DNA of 39,026 nucleotides from a virus: IMG/VR virus record IMGVR_UViG_3300012685_000010, positions 1 to 39,026 of that record; one strand, 5' to 3'. Shown piece by piece: positions 7,636 to 16,111 of this stretch (position 1 is its first letter; each line of letters starts with the position of its first letter). The notes under the pieces were generated by a model. It saw only the letters and a program-made list of their open reading frames with translations, ran no database searches and was not told where the DNA came from. The position numbers and the translations under genes were made by a program.

Positions 7636-8922
7636 GTGGCAAATCAGCTACTCAATATCTCCATGATCACGAACGAAGCGCTGTTCGTGCTGGAGAACGA
7701 GCTGACCTATACCAACTGCGTCACGCGCGAATACGATGATCGATTCGCGGTCGCAGGGGCAAAGATCGGCTACACAGTCAATGTGCGGCGGCCGGCGCGT
7801 TTCGTCGGCACGCTCGGTCCAAACCTCAATGTGGAGGATTTCTACGAATCTTCGGTTCCGGCAACACTGACCTCGCAGTTCCACGTCGATAACCAGTTCA
7901 CCGAGGCCGACCTTCTGCTCTCGCTGGACGAGTTCTCAACGCGCGTCATCAAGCCATCCGTGGCGGCCGTTGCCAATTACATCGATTCCAGCGGCACACT
8001 GGTTGCATTCCAGTGGATTTCCAACGCGGTAGGAGTCCCTGGAACGCCGATCTCCAGCCGCGCCCCTGCGCTGCAGGCCGGTGCCTACATGGATTCGGAG
8101 GCGGCCCCGCGCGATGGAAACCGCTGTCTGATCCTGGACCAATGGACCCATTCCTACGTGGTCGACGCGCTGGCTGGACTGTTCAATCCGCAGGGTCAGA
8201 TCAGCGAGCAGTACCGCAAGGGTCTGATCGGGGCCAATACTCTTGGCTTCGACTGGTTCATGGATCAGAACATCCAGACCTACACACCTGGCGCAGGAGG
8301 CGGCACGCCCACGGTCAATGGCGCCAATCAGGGCCTGACCAGCGGTTGGGCGCAGACCAGCAACATCCTGACGCAAGCCTGGAGCAACACGGTCAATGTG
8401 CTGAATGTGGGCGATATCGTGACCTTCGCCGGCTGCAATGCGGTCAACCCGCAGAACCGCAAGCAGTACGGCGGCGGGCGGCTGCGCCAGTTCGTGGTGA
8501 GGCCGTTCGTCGGTACGCCATCGGGAGGCACCTTCAATGCCACCACCGGGGCGTACACGAGCTCAGGGGCCGGGGCGCTGCAGTTTGCCGTCTCGCCGGC
8601 CATCATCACCGCGGGCCAGTTCCAGAACGTCTCGGCATCGCCCACCAATGGGGGCGCGGTCGTGATCTTTGGGGCTGGCTTCACCGGTTCTAGCCCGCAG
8701 AATCTGGCGATCCACAAAAACTCGTTCACGCTCGCCAGCGCGGATCTGCCGCTTCCGGGAGGCGTGGTATTCGCCGGTCGGGCGGCCGATGCGCAGACCG
8801 GCCTGTCGATCCGCGTGGTGCGCCAATACACCATCAACAATGATTCGGTTCCCTGCAGATTCGACACATTGATTGGCTGGGCACCGATCTACCCGGAGCT
8901 TTCCGTCCGGGCCGCCGGCTAA
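7636..8922 (+). CDS. Major capsid (coat) protein, P22 type
   Basis: A 428-aa protein, nearly the length of P22 gp5 (430 aa). It starts at GTG with an AGGAG 6 bases upstream. The N-terminus (ANQLLNISMITNEALFVLEN) and the segment YTVNVRRPARF followed by DNQFTEADLLLSLDEFSTRV match the P22 coat family pattern. It also has the VVRQYTINNDSVPCRFDTL-type C-terminus. It forms the HK97-fold icosahedral shell with the scaffold encoded just upstream. The neighbouring GroES-like gene may help fold it, since P22 coat folding depends on GroEL/ES. Confidence 0.95.
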   Translation: MANQLLNISMITNEALFVLENELTYTNCVTREYDDRFAVAGAKIGYTVNVRRPARFVGTLGPNLNVEDFYESSVPATLTSQFHVDNQFTEADLLLSLDEFSTRVIKPSVAAVANYIDSSGTLVAFQWISNAVGVPGTPISSRAPALQAGAYMDSEAAPRDGNRCLILDQWTHSYVVDALAGLFNPQGQISEQYRKGLIGANTLGFDWFMDQNIQTYTPGAGGGTPTVNGANQGLTSGWAQTSNILTQAWSNTVNVLNVGDIVTFAGCNAVNPQNRKQYGGGRLRQFVVRPFVGTPSGGTFNATTGAYTSSGAGALQFAVSPAIITAGQFQNVSASPTNGGAVVIFGAGFTGSSPQNLAIHKNSFTLASADLPLPGGVVFAGRAADAQTGLSIRVVRQYTINNDSVPCRFDTLIGWAPIYPELSVRAAG

Positions 8923-8934
8923 GAGGAGACGACC

Positions 8935-9465
8935 ATGTCAAATCCAGGACCGGCCACCACCACCACCCCGCAATACGTCGACGGCGTTGCGAGCTCCACC
9001 AATCCGATGGTCTGGGGCATGCTCGCCCAGTCCTCGGCGGCCATCGTGGCTCCCGCGGACACGACCGAGGACGTACTGGTCACGGTCAATCTCGCGGCAG
9101 GTTACGTCGGGGCCAATTCACGCCTGAAAGTGCGCTTCAACATCACCAATACCAACAATGGCAACGTGAAGACCTTCCGGGTGCGCCTGGGAGGTCTGAC
9201 CGGAACCGCGATGGCCTCGTTTGCGACCACATCGCTCGCGGGTGTCTTTGGTGAGGTCGAGATCGTTCAGAACGCCTCGCAGCAGGCCGAAACTGGCTGG
9301 GGCGTCGTGTTCGATGCGGCGCCGGCGGTCATCTTCAGCGCCAATGCGACAGCCGTGATCGATGTGAGCGCAGCCACGACTTTGGTGCTGACCTCGCAGA
9401 AGGCCACTGGAAGCGACACGTTGACGCTGGTCAGCTACAGCGTGGAGCATTTCTACGGCCAGTAA
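8935..9465 (+). CDS. Probable virion protein downstream of coat
   Basis: A 176-aa protein, 12 bases after coat, with a GAGGAG ribosome site. It is Ala/Thr/Val-rich, beta-strand-like and lacks cysteine. No family is recognised. Position, predicted beta-sandwich character and the terminator right behind it suggest a highly expressed capsid decoration or head protein. Confidence 0.7.
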   Translation: MSNPGPATTTTPQYVDGVASSTNPMVWGMLAQSSAAIVAPADTTEDVLVTVNLAAGYVGANSRLKVRFNITNTNNGNVKTFRVRLGGLTGTAMASFATTSLAGVFGEVEIVQNASQQAETGWGVVFDAAPAVIFSANATAVIDVSAATTLVLTSQKATGSDTLTLVSYSVEHFYGQ

Positions 9466-9488
9466 GGATTTTTCTCCGCCAGAGATCC

Positions 9489-9511
9489 GGGGCCTCCGGG
9501 CCCCTCTTTTT
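9489..9511 (+). terminator. Intrinsic terminator after the coat operon
   Basis: GGGGCC (9489-9494) pairs perfectly with GGCCCC (9499-9504) around a TCCG loop and is followed directly by TCTTTTT. It closes the scaffold-coat-head region and would lower transcription into the tail genes. Confidence 0.85.
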
Positions 9512-9524
9512 CAAGGAGCAATGA

Positions 9525-9872
9525 ATGCCAGGCGCCTCTGATCGACCGATGGGAAATGTAGCGCTGGTCATGGCGCTGCAGGCATCCTTGACCCCGCCAA
9601 ATGTCGCAGCCAACACCACGGCAACGCAGACCTACACCATCAACGGAGTGCAGCTCAACGATATTCTCGAATTCAACCAGCTCTCCAGCGTGACCGGCCT
9701 ATCGGTCGGGAACATGTGGGTGAATGCGGCCAACACCATCACGGTGCAGTGGGTGAACTCGACCGTTGGCGCGATCAATGGCACGGCTGCGCAAAACTTC
9801 GTGATCGGAGTCATCCGCGGCAATCCGACGCTAAGCGCTTCAGGCTACGCACTGCCCACGGCGATCATCTGA
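9525..9872 (+). CDS. Small beta-rich virion-type protein
   Basis: A 115-aa protein with a strong AAGGAG 6 bases before its ATG. It is rich in Asn, Thr, Ala and Val with alternating strand-like segments (ATQTYTINGVQLNDILEF, TITVQWVNSTVGAINGT). It resembles the small beta-sandwich proteins at 15480-15815 and 16757-17089 in style. Likely a structural accessory; no family recognised. Confidence 0.65.
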   Translation: MPGASDRPMGNVALVMALQASLTPPNVAANTTATQTYTINGVQLNDILEFNQLSSVTGLSVGNMWVNAANTITVQWVNSTVGAINGTAAQNFVIGVIRGNPTLSASGYALPTAII

Positions 9873-9880
9873 GCACCCCG

Positions 9881-10129
9881 ATGGACTATCCCAAGACGAT
9901 GTATCGCGGGGCCTTCACAAGCAAGGCTGACCTTGAGGCGGCCTGGAATTCTCAGGCCGGCATCGAGCAAAAGATCGTCGCCAACGAACAGGAGCAGGAA
10001 GCACTGATGAAGACTGGCTTTGTCGAGCAGCCGATCGATCTGGTCAAGATGCAGGTGAGCAGCACTGCGCCGCCGCTGACGGTTAGCCGCAAGGGCGCCA
10101 AAGACGAGCCCCTGAATGTCAACGGCTAA
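9881..10129 (+). CDS. Small helical protein before gp4-like gene
   Basis: An 82-aa protein from the ATG at 9881 (the open frame extends further upstream but overlaps the previous gene). The N-terminus is MDYPKTMYRGAF followed by helical AWNSQAGIEQKIVANEQEQE, with a basic C-terminus. Proteins starting with a YPKxMYR-type segment are found beside head-tail genes in P22-like phages. Its last 14 bases overlap the next gene. Role unknown. Confidence 0.7.
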   Translation: MDYPKTMYRGAFTSKADLEAAWNSQAGIEQKIVANEQEQEALMKTGFVEQPIDLVKMQVSSTAPPLTVSRKGAKDEPLNVNG

Positions 10130-11063
10130 CGACATCGTTACGGGCGGGCTGCGCTGCATCAACGCCTATGCCACCGGGCAGTCGCTCGACCCGGGCGATG
10201 CGCAGGAAGCGTTAGGACTGCTGAACGATTTGCTCGAGACGCTGGACATCGAGCACATCTCGGTGTTCTCGGCCATCGAGCGGGTAGTTAACTGGACCTC
10301 CGGCCAGCTCGTCTACACGGTCGGGGCACCGGCGCTTGGTACGTCCGGTGCGACGGTGATCGCCAACCTAGCGAACGGCTCGCCGAATTTCACCGTCAAT
10401 CCGATTCCGGTGAACATGACGCCGGGTGCCGCGCTCACCGACTATGCGGGCGCGATTCCGGCCGGTGCAACCATCTCTCAGATCGTCGGCACCACCGTCA
10501 CGATGAGCGCCAATGCGGGCGCGCTGGCCAATGCCGATCAGATTACCTACAGCGGCCAGTTCAATTTCGCTTTGCCCACGCGCATCACCAATGGGTTCTC
10601 CAGGATCATCACGCAGGCCAATCTGGACTACCCATTCGAGATGATCACGCAGGCGATGTACTCGAACATCGGCATCAAGAATCTGCCGGGTCCATGGCCC
10701 ACGGGCGTTTACTACAACCGCCAGTATCCGCTGGGTTTCCTGTATGCGTGGAAGGTGCCGCAGAACAATGCCGAGGCGCATTTCTGGTGCGACTACAACA
10801 TCACGCGCTTTGCAACGCTCTCCGATACGCTGATCGCGCCAGAGGGCTACTCGCGCATGCTCAAGTACAACCTGGCACTCGACTTGGCGCCGCGCTATGG
10901 GCGGCCGATCACGCCGGATTTGCTGCGGGCGGCCAACATGTCAAAAGCGGCGATCAAGGCACTGAACACGCGTCCTCCGCCGCAGTCGACATTCGATTCA
11001 GCCATTGCCGGCGGCGGGCGCAAGCATGACGCCGGCTGGATTCTTCATGGGGGCTTTCGGTAG
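10116..11063 (+). CDS. Tail accessory / head-closure protein, P22 gp4-like
   Basis: A 315-aa protein. The N-terminus has the gp4-family pattern: ANDIVTGGLRCINAYATGQ, then QEALGLLNDLLETLDIE. The family plugs the portal after packaging and connects it to the tail. It is longer than P22 gp4 (166 aa); the middle holds an extra beta-rich region. Order portal-scaffold-coat-gp4-gp10 supports the call. Confidence 0.85.
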   Translation: MSTANDIVTGGLRCINAYATGQSLDPGDAQEALGLLNDLLETLDIEHISVFSAIERVVNWTSGQLVYTVGAPALGTSGATVIANLANGSPNFTVNPIPVNMTPGAALTDYAGAIPAGATISQIVGTTVTMSANAGALANADQITYSGQFNFALPTRITNGFSRIITQANLDYPFEMITQAMYSNIGIKNLPGPWPTGVYYNRQYPLGFLYAWKVPQNNAEAHFWCDYNITRFATLSDTLIAPEGYSRMLKYNLALDLAPRYGRPITPDLLRAANMSKAAIKALNTRPPPQSTFDSAIAGGGRKHDAGWILHGGFR

Positions 11064-11095
11064 TTTTATGTGAATGGTGGAGTAATGTGATAAAA

Positions 11096-11121
11096 TGGCA
11101 GTTCTTTAATGGGAGCTGCCA
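11096..11121 (+). promoter_or_regulatory. Hairpin enclosing the HNH gene ribosome-binding site
   Basis: TGGCAGTT (11096-11103) pairs with AGCTGCCA (11114-11121) with one G-U, and the loop plus the 3' arm contain the Shine-Dalgarno GGGAG (11111-11115). The ATG at 11122 follows directly. An AT-rich TGATAAAAT element at 11088-11096 could be a -10 box. Sequestered ribosome sites are known for phage homing-endonuclease genes such as I-TevI of T4. Confidence 0.5.
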
Positions 11122-11709
11122 ATGGATCAGAAAGCGAGAAAGAAACATGCTGATTACATGCGGGAATACCGTAGACGCAACGGAAAAATCGGAGCGAACC
11201 CAGGTAGACCAGCAAACACGCCGGGCGTTCTCTGGAGCAAAGTACAAGTCGGCGCAGTAGATGAATGCTGGCCATGGATCGGTTCAGTAAATACTGGTTA
11301 TGGACGCACGCAAATTGATGGCAAAAACTATTACGCGCATAGAGTGATATTCGATCTTGCGAATCCAGGCATGATTAATCTCGCGTCTCCTGATAAGCGA
11401 AGCGGACCTGGATTCGTTTTGCATCACTGCGGAAATAGGCTTTGTTGCAATCCATCGCACTTGTACATCGGCACTCAAAAAGACAACATGCAAGACCGAC
11501 TTAAAACTGGAGATGGCTACAGAAACTTGCCGCTGGGCGAAAAGCATCACGCGGCAGTTCTTTCGGACGAAGATCGCGCTCTGCTTCTTGAAATGTCAGA
11601 CCAAGGTGTCAGAGGATGCGATCTAGCTGAGATTTTTAGATTGAATCGCAGTACTGTGAAATCCATGGTGTATTGGCACAAACGAGGGGCTTCCGATGAG
11701 CGGCAGTAA
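11122..11709 (+). CDS. Free-standing HNH homing endonuclease
   Basis: A 195-aa protein. The segment DECWPWIG...GYGRTQIDGKNYYAHR leads into the HNH core, about residues 98-118 (VLHHCGNRLCCNPSHLYIGT), with Cys pairs suitable for zinc. The C-terminus has a helix-turn-helix-like segment (VRGCDLAEIFRLNRSTVKS) that would help DNA binding. Such enzymes nick or cut DNA to spread their own gene. It is distinctly more AT-rich than its neighbours and is wedged between the gp4-like gene and a fibre-type gene, consistent with recent insertion. Its end overlaps the next start. Confidence 0.93.
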   Translation: MDQKARKKHADYMREYRRRNGKIGANPGRPANTPGVLWSKVQVGAVDECWPWIGSVNTGYGRTQIDGKNYYAHRVIFDLANPGMINLASPDKRSGPGFVLHHCGNRLCCNPSHLYIGTQKDNMQDRLKTGDGYRNLPLGEKHHAAVLSDEDRALLLEMSDQGVRGCDLAEIFRLNRSTVKSMVYWHKRGASDERQ

Positions 11710-12310
11710 TCCAGGCAGCAGCAGCAATCCGGGGCCAGCGGCCCAAACTGCGACGAACCTGCAGCCGGTCCTCGGCTCATTCGACAATAGCGGCGCGTTG
11801 CTGCAGCTCTACGGGCCTGGCACGACTCCGCTGAACGTGCCATTGAATCCGATGACCACAGTCGGCGACATGATCATCGGCGGCACGGCAGGGGCCGAGG
11901 CGCGCCTGCCAATCGGCAGCGCGAGCCAGGTGCTGACTGTTACGGCTGGCTTGCCGGCCTGGGCCGCACCAGCCTCGACCGGGGCCCCTCCTGCGGTCAA
12001 TCCACAGACCGGCACGACCTACACGCTTGCGCTGACCGATGCGCCGGCGGCCTCGAGCAATCAAGGCATCGTCACGATGAACAATGGCTCGGCCAATACG
12101 CTGACGATCCCAACCAATGCCTCTGTCGCCTTTCCGCTTGGGACCATAGTGTCTGTGATCCAGCTCGGCGCCGGCCAGACCACCATTGCAGCGGCAGGTG
12201 GCGTCACGCTGAATAATCCGAGTTCGGCCACGGCACGGGCGCAATACTCGACGCTGCTGCTGCAGAAAGTGGCAACCAATACGTGGATCCTGGGCGGAGA
12301 CATGACGTGA
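11696..12310 (+). CDS. Tail fibre / virion-associated repeat-domain protein
   Basis: A 204-aa protein with a low-complexity N-terminus (Ser/Asn/Gly/Pro), then the fibre-type motif MTTVGDMIIGGTAGAEARLP followed by QVLTVTAGLPAWA. A second module around GIVTMNNGSANTLTIPTN and LQKVATNTWILGGDM follows; both are frequent in phage fibre and baseplate-decoration proteins. It overlaps the HNH gene by 14 bases and the next gene by GTGA. Likely a receptor-binding accessory part of the tail. Confidence 0.7.
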   Translation: MSGSNPGSSSNPGPAAQTATNLQPVLGSFDNSGALLQLYGPGTTPLNVPLNPMTTVGDMIIGGTAGAEARLPIGSASQVLTVTAGLPAWAAPASTGAPPAVNPQTGTTYTLALTDAPAASSNQGIVTMNNGSANTLTIPTNASVAFPLGTIVSVIQLGAGQTTIAAAGGVTLNNPSSATARAQYSTLLLQKVATNTWILGGDMT

Positions 12311-12978
12311 TTCCAGCGGTCACCAAGCATCGTGTTTCGGGGCCGGCATCTACTGCATTGCTGCATTTCGACGGCACCAACGGCTCGACAACATTTCAAG
12401 ATGTCTACACCAGTACATGGACGGCAGTGGCCGGCGCGGCGCTTTCGACTGCAGCTTTCAAATTCGGCACGGCCTCTCTTTTACTGAACGGCTCGACCGA
12501 CTTCACAAGTACGCCGAACAATATTTTCGGCGCTGGAGCTGCTGATTGGACTCAAGAGTGCTGGTTCAATTGCAGCAGTGTTGCCGGCTCGCGTGTGCTG
12601 TTTGGATCACAGGATGGCGGCGGCGGGACCAACGGCATCATCGCCTTTCTCAACGCCGGTAAAGTTGCGTTGCTGTGTGGTAACGGTTCGTCATTTTTCA
12701 TCAACATAACCGGAACCACGACAGTGACTACCGGCACTTGGCATCATGCGGCCTATGTTCGCTTCGGCAATATTTTTACGTGCTATCTGGACGGAACATC
12801 GGAGGCGACCGTAACGACGGCTGGTACCGTGTCAACTGGACTGACCGGACAAGCGATAGGATCCGCGACCGGCGTCGCAAGCAGCCCATTCGCCGGCAAC
12901 ATCGATGAGGCACGTATATCGATGGGCGTGGCGCGCTACACATCCAATTTCACTCCGAGCGGTCCCTTCACGTTCTGA
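12307..12978 (+). CDS. LamG / concanavalin A-like domain protein
   Basis: A 223-aa protein that is essentially one LamG-type jelly-roll domain. Landmarks are LLHFDGTNGSTTFQDVY, KFGTASLLLNGSTDF, TGTWHHAAYVRFGNIFTCYL and IDEARISMGVARYTSNFTP. The GTG start at 12307 overlaps the preceding stop. Such domains bind carbohydrates or proteins, and in phages they occur in tail adhesins. The same domain is inserted in the next gene, so the two arose by duplication. Confidence 0.85.
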   Translation: MIPAVTKHRVSGPASTALLHFDGTNGSTTFQDVYTSTWTAVAGAALSTAAFKFGTASLLLNGSTDFTSTPNNIFGAGAADWTQECWFNCSSVAGSRVLFGSQDGGGGTNGIIAFLNAGKVALLCGNGSSFFINITGTTTVTTGTWHHAAYVRFGNIFTCYLDGTSEATVTTAGTVSTGLTGQAIGSATGVASSPFAGNIDEARISMGVARYTSNFTPSGPFTF

Positions 12979-12981
12979 CAA

Positions 12982-15225
12982 ATGCCCACTACTCAAGGAT
13001 ACGATCCAGGTTTTGTAGGCGCTGCCTATGAGGCGCCGAATTATCTGCAGGATACTCAGCGCTGCATCAACTGGTATCCGGAAATATCACCGGATCCTCA
13101 TGCCAAGGAAGTGATCGGCCTGCTCGGTGCGCCAGGCACGCTGGATCTGGTCACGCTATTGGCCGGCAAGCCAGTACGGCAGGCGTGGGTGCTTCCTGGA
13201 GGCATCAAGGCCCTTGCAGTGTCCGGTGCCAATGTGTACTTGGTAACACAGGATGCCACGCTGAATCTTATCGCGGTCCAGGTTGGCACGCTGCTTACCC
13301 CGATCGGACCAGTGCAGATTCGTGACAACGGCTACGTGGCAGTGATCGTCGACGGCGCCTATGGTTACACCTACCTGATCAACACCGGAGCCTTCGCGCA
13401 GATCACAGATGCCGGATTCACCGGCTTTGCCTCGCGCATCGCGATGATCGACGGCTGGTTCATCTTCAACCAGGCCAATAGCCGCAATTTCTACCTGTCG
13501 CCGCAGTATCTTGGCATCAATGGTAATCCGAATCAGGGACTGCAGAACACAAAATGGGATCCGACCGCGGTTGCCGTGGCCGATGCGACGGGCGATCTGC
13601 TCGTCTCGCTGATCGAGGATCAGCGCCTGCTGTGGCTGCCCAAGGAGCGCGCTACCGAGGTCTGGTATGACGCTGGCGCGCAGTTCTTCACCTTCAACCG
13701 CATGCAGGGCGTGCTATTGCAGATCGGATGCGCGGCACCGCAATCGGTTACGCGGGTCAGCAAGGGGCTGATGTGGCTGGCGGCCAACGAACGCGGTCAG
13801 AACTTCGTGATCCGCACGCAGGGCTTCGACTATGACCGCGTGTCGACCCATGCAATCGATTTTGCCATCAGCTCCTATGCGACGGTGGCCGATGCTCTGG
13901 GCTGGAGCTACATCGAGAACGGCCACGAGTTCTACGTTCTGACCTTTCCCACCGCCGATGTGACCTGGGTCTATGACACCGGTACCGGTCTGTGGCACGA
14001 GCGGCTGAGTTTTAATCCAACGCTCGGCCAGTATCACAGGCATCGCGGCAACTGCGTCATCAATTTCATAAATCGCCGGCTGATCGGTACCTGGGATACG
14101 GGGGCACTTGCTTGGCTGGATCGCTCGCTGCCAATAGACGGCGGCAATCCGCTTGTTTCGTGGCGACGCACCGGCCACATCTGGGATAAGCAATCCAGGC
14201 GGCGAATTTTTCATCATCAGTTGCAGATCGAGACCGCCCCCGGAGTCGGTACTGCCGGCACGCCTGGGTTCATCTCAAATGCCGGAGGCAGCGGCAGCGG
14301 CGGGGGCGCGTTGGATCCGAATGTGATGCTGCTGCTGCATTGTGATGGAGCCAACGGAGCGACTACCACAACCGATGTCTATGGCGCTCCGATCGTCTTT
14401 CTTGGGGCAGCTACGCTCTCAACTGCGCAAGCGAAATTCGGTCAATCGTCTTTACGGATCCCAAGTGTTGGCGCTAATGGCATTCAATGCGGAACCGCGC
14501 CTGGCTCGGTACGAATTCCGACGTCCGAATACACGATTGAGCAGTTTATTTTCATCATGGCGCTTCCAGGTGTCAACGCCAACATCTTTTCGCATCATCC
14601 GTCCCCGGCGTTTTCTGGTCAAAACTGCTTCATGGATACGTTGGGGCGACTCAACTTCTTAGTGAGCAATAGTTGTATAGCGCCCTGGAGTTATGTTTCA
14701 CCTCCGTCCCCCGCCTTGTCGTTGAACACTTGGCATCATATGGCGCTGGTAGCACAGGTAAACATTTCTGACGGTCATCAAAAGTGGACTTCGTATCTGG
14801 ACGGGGTGGCGTGGGATATGCAAATACCTGCTGTTGGAGCGACCCACCCTTGTTACTTGGGAGGCAATCTTGTCTACGGCGACAGCAGCATACAAAGTCT
14901 AAGCTGTCCAGGTTTCTATGATGAGATCCGCATAAGTCTGATAGCTCAATATCACTCAAACTTCACTCCACCAACAGCGCCGTTTTCATCACAATCGACG
15001 TCGACTGTTGCCAGGCCACAGATGATTCTCAAATGGTCCGATGATGGCGGCAAGACCTTCGGGAATGAGAAACTGATGCCGATGGGGCAGATCGGCCAGT
15101 ACAAGAATCGCTCGGTCGCTTACAACCTGGGCTATTCGCGCGATCGGGTCTATGACTTGAAAGTCATCGATGCGGTGCCGCGCGACCTGATTGGTGCAAC
15201 GTTGATGTCTGAGGTCGAGCAATGA
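12982..15225 (+). CDS. P22 gp10-like DNA stabilisation protein with inserted LamG domain
   Basis: A 747-aa protein. The N-terminus (QDTQRCINWYPEISPDPHAKE, broken by family variation) and the C-terminus (LKWSDDGGKTFGNEKL, then GQYKNRSVAYNLGYSRDRVYD) fit the P22 gp10 packaged-DNA stabilisation family, normally about 470-520 aa. Between about residues 425 and 675 there is an extra block. It starts after a Gly/Ser linker (AGGSGSGGGALDPN) and carries LamG landmarks LLLHCDGANGATTTTDVYG, NTWHHMALV and YDEIRISLIAQYHSNFTPP. It sits just before the conserved SDDGG strand. Gp10 forms the tail tube below gp4, so the insert would display a sugar-binding domain on the tail. Confidence 0.88.
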   Translation: MPTTQGYDPGFVGAAYEAPNYLQDTQRCINWYPEISPDPHAKEVIGLLGAPGTLDLVTLLAGKPVRQAWVLPGGIKALAVSGANVYLVTQDATLNLIAVQVGTLLTPIGPVQIRDNGYVAVIVDGAYGYTYLINTGAFAQITDAGFTGFASRIAMIDGWFIFNQANSRNFYLSPQYLGINGNPNQGLQNTKWDPTAVAVADATGDLLVSLIEDQRLLWLPKERATEVWYDAGAQFFTFNRMQGVLLQIGCAAPQSVTRVSKGLMWLAANERGQNFVIRTQGFDYDRVSTHAIDFAISSYATVADALGWSYIENGHEFYVLTFPTADVTWVYDTGTGLWHERLSFNPTLGQYHRHRGNCVINFINRRLIGTWDTGALAWLDRSLPIDGGNPLVSWRRTGHIWDKQSRRRIFHHQLQIETAPGVGTAGTPGFISNAGGSGSGGGALDPNVMLLLHCDGANGATTTTDVYGAPIVFLGAATLSTAQAKFGQSSLRIPSVGANGIQCGTAPGSVRIPTSEYTIEQFIFIMALPGVNANIFSHHPSPAFSGQNCFMDTLGRLNFLVSNSCIAPWSYVSPPSPALSLNTWHHMALVAQVNISDGHQKWTSYLDGVAWDMQIPAVGATHPCYLGGNLVYGDSSIQSLSCPGFYDEIRISLIAQYHSNFTPPTAPFSSQSTSTVARPQMILKWSDDGGKTFGNEKLMPMGQIGQYKNRSVAYNLGYSRDRVYDLKVIDAVPRDLIGATLMSEVEQ

Positions 15226-15476
15226 CGGTACCTGTCTCTCCCACCATGCCAGCGCCTGACATTCAGCAGCCGATTGTGCGCTATGACGAGCAGCGCAAGC
15301 AATGGATGTGCGATGCGGTCTGGTATCGTTTTTTCCGCTCGCCGCAGTTCGTTGCGGCCTCGATCGGCGGCAATCCGGGGCAGGGCTCCAATGCTGGGGG
15401 CAGTACCTCGCCCAGCCCGGTGGCCACGGCTGGCAGTGGCACATCGAGCGTTCTGACATGGCTCTCGTTCTACTAG
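15222..15476 (+). CDS. Small tail-region protein (84 aa)
   Basis: It starts at an ATG overlapping the gp10-like stop. The N-terminal half (DIQQPIVRYDEQRKQWMCDA, then VWYRFFRS) is compact. The C-terminal half is Gly/Ser/Ala low-complexity and ends in SVLTWLSFY. It could be a small tail-needle or fibre-linking protein; no family recognised. Confidence 0.65.
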   Translation: MTVPVSPTMPAPDIQQPIVRYDEQRKQWMCDAVWYRFFRSPQFVAASIGGNPGQGSNAGGSTSPSPVATAGSGTSSVLTWLSFY

Positions 15477-15479
15477 CCG

Positions 15480-15815
15480 ATGGCCTTCCAAACCGTCACC
15501 CCGGTCAAGCTCGGTCAGGCTGCCATGCTGATCGCGCCCGCGGTGCTGTACACGGTCCCGAATGCCACGCGCACCTTCCTCAAAGACATCGATATCGGCA
15601 ACGCAACGGGCGCGCCGCTCTCGGTGTACGTGTACCTGGTGGCCAGCGGTGGATCAGCCGGCCCCAGCAATGTGCTGATTCCTGGCATCTCGGTGCCTGG
15701 CAATTCGATCCTGCAATGGACCGGAACGCAGGTGTTGAACACGGGAGACACGATCCAGGTGCAGGCGAGCGGCCTGGGATGCACCATCAACGCCAGCGGC
15801 GGGGAGGCGGCTTGA
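15480..15815 (+). CDS. Beta-sandwich-like virion protein (111 aa)
   Basis: It is strand-rich throughout (AAMLIAPAVLYTVPNATRTF, then LSVYVYLVASGGS and GDTIQVQASGLGC). Proteins with the pattern LYTVPxxxxTFLKDIDIxN are found in phage tail regions. The stop overlaps the next start (TGATG). Probably a structural minor protein. Confidence 0.65.
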   Translation: MAFQTVTPVKLGQAAMLIAPAVLYTVPNATRTFLKDIDIGNATGAPLSVYVYLVASGGSAGPSNVLIPGISVPGNSILQWTGTQVLNTGDTIQVQASGLGCTINASGGEAA

Positions 15816-16099
15816 TGGCCGTGATCATCATCCCGAGTCCGACGCTGGGTGTGAACGTGTTGAACTTTCCATCGCCGCAGGCAGTATCAGGTACGGTGTC
15901 GGTGTCCAACTTTCCGCCGACTCAGATAACGTCTGCCACGGTGCAGGGACTGTCGAATCAACTGCAGCGCTTGGCGGATCTTCTGGAAAGCTCGATAGTG
16001 GAATCGAGAGTCATCAGTCTGGCGATTGCTCAATTGAATGATGGTTCCAATATCGATCCGGAAGAATTGCGCTCGGATATTGACTTGGCGATGCCATAG
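15815..16099 (+). CDS. Small protein with fibre-like N-terminus (94 aa)
   Basis: Starts at the ATG overlapping the previous TGA. It has a Pro/Ser beta-rich N-terminus with repeated VxNFPxxQ-type elements (LNFPSPQAVSGTVSVSNFPP), then a helical segment LSNQLQRLADLLESSIVESR and an acidic end. The layout of short beta repeats plus coiled coil suggests a small trimeric fibre or needle-like part; this is inference. Confidence 0.6.
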   Translation: MAVIIIPSPTLGVNVLNFPSPQAVSGTVSVSNFPPTQITSATVQGLSNQLQRLADLLESSIVESRVISLAIAQLNDGSNIDPEELRSDIDLAMP

Positions 16100-16111
16100 G
16101 AGAGAGCCCAT

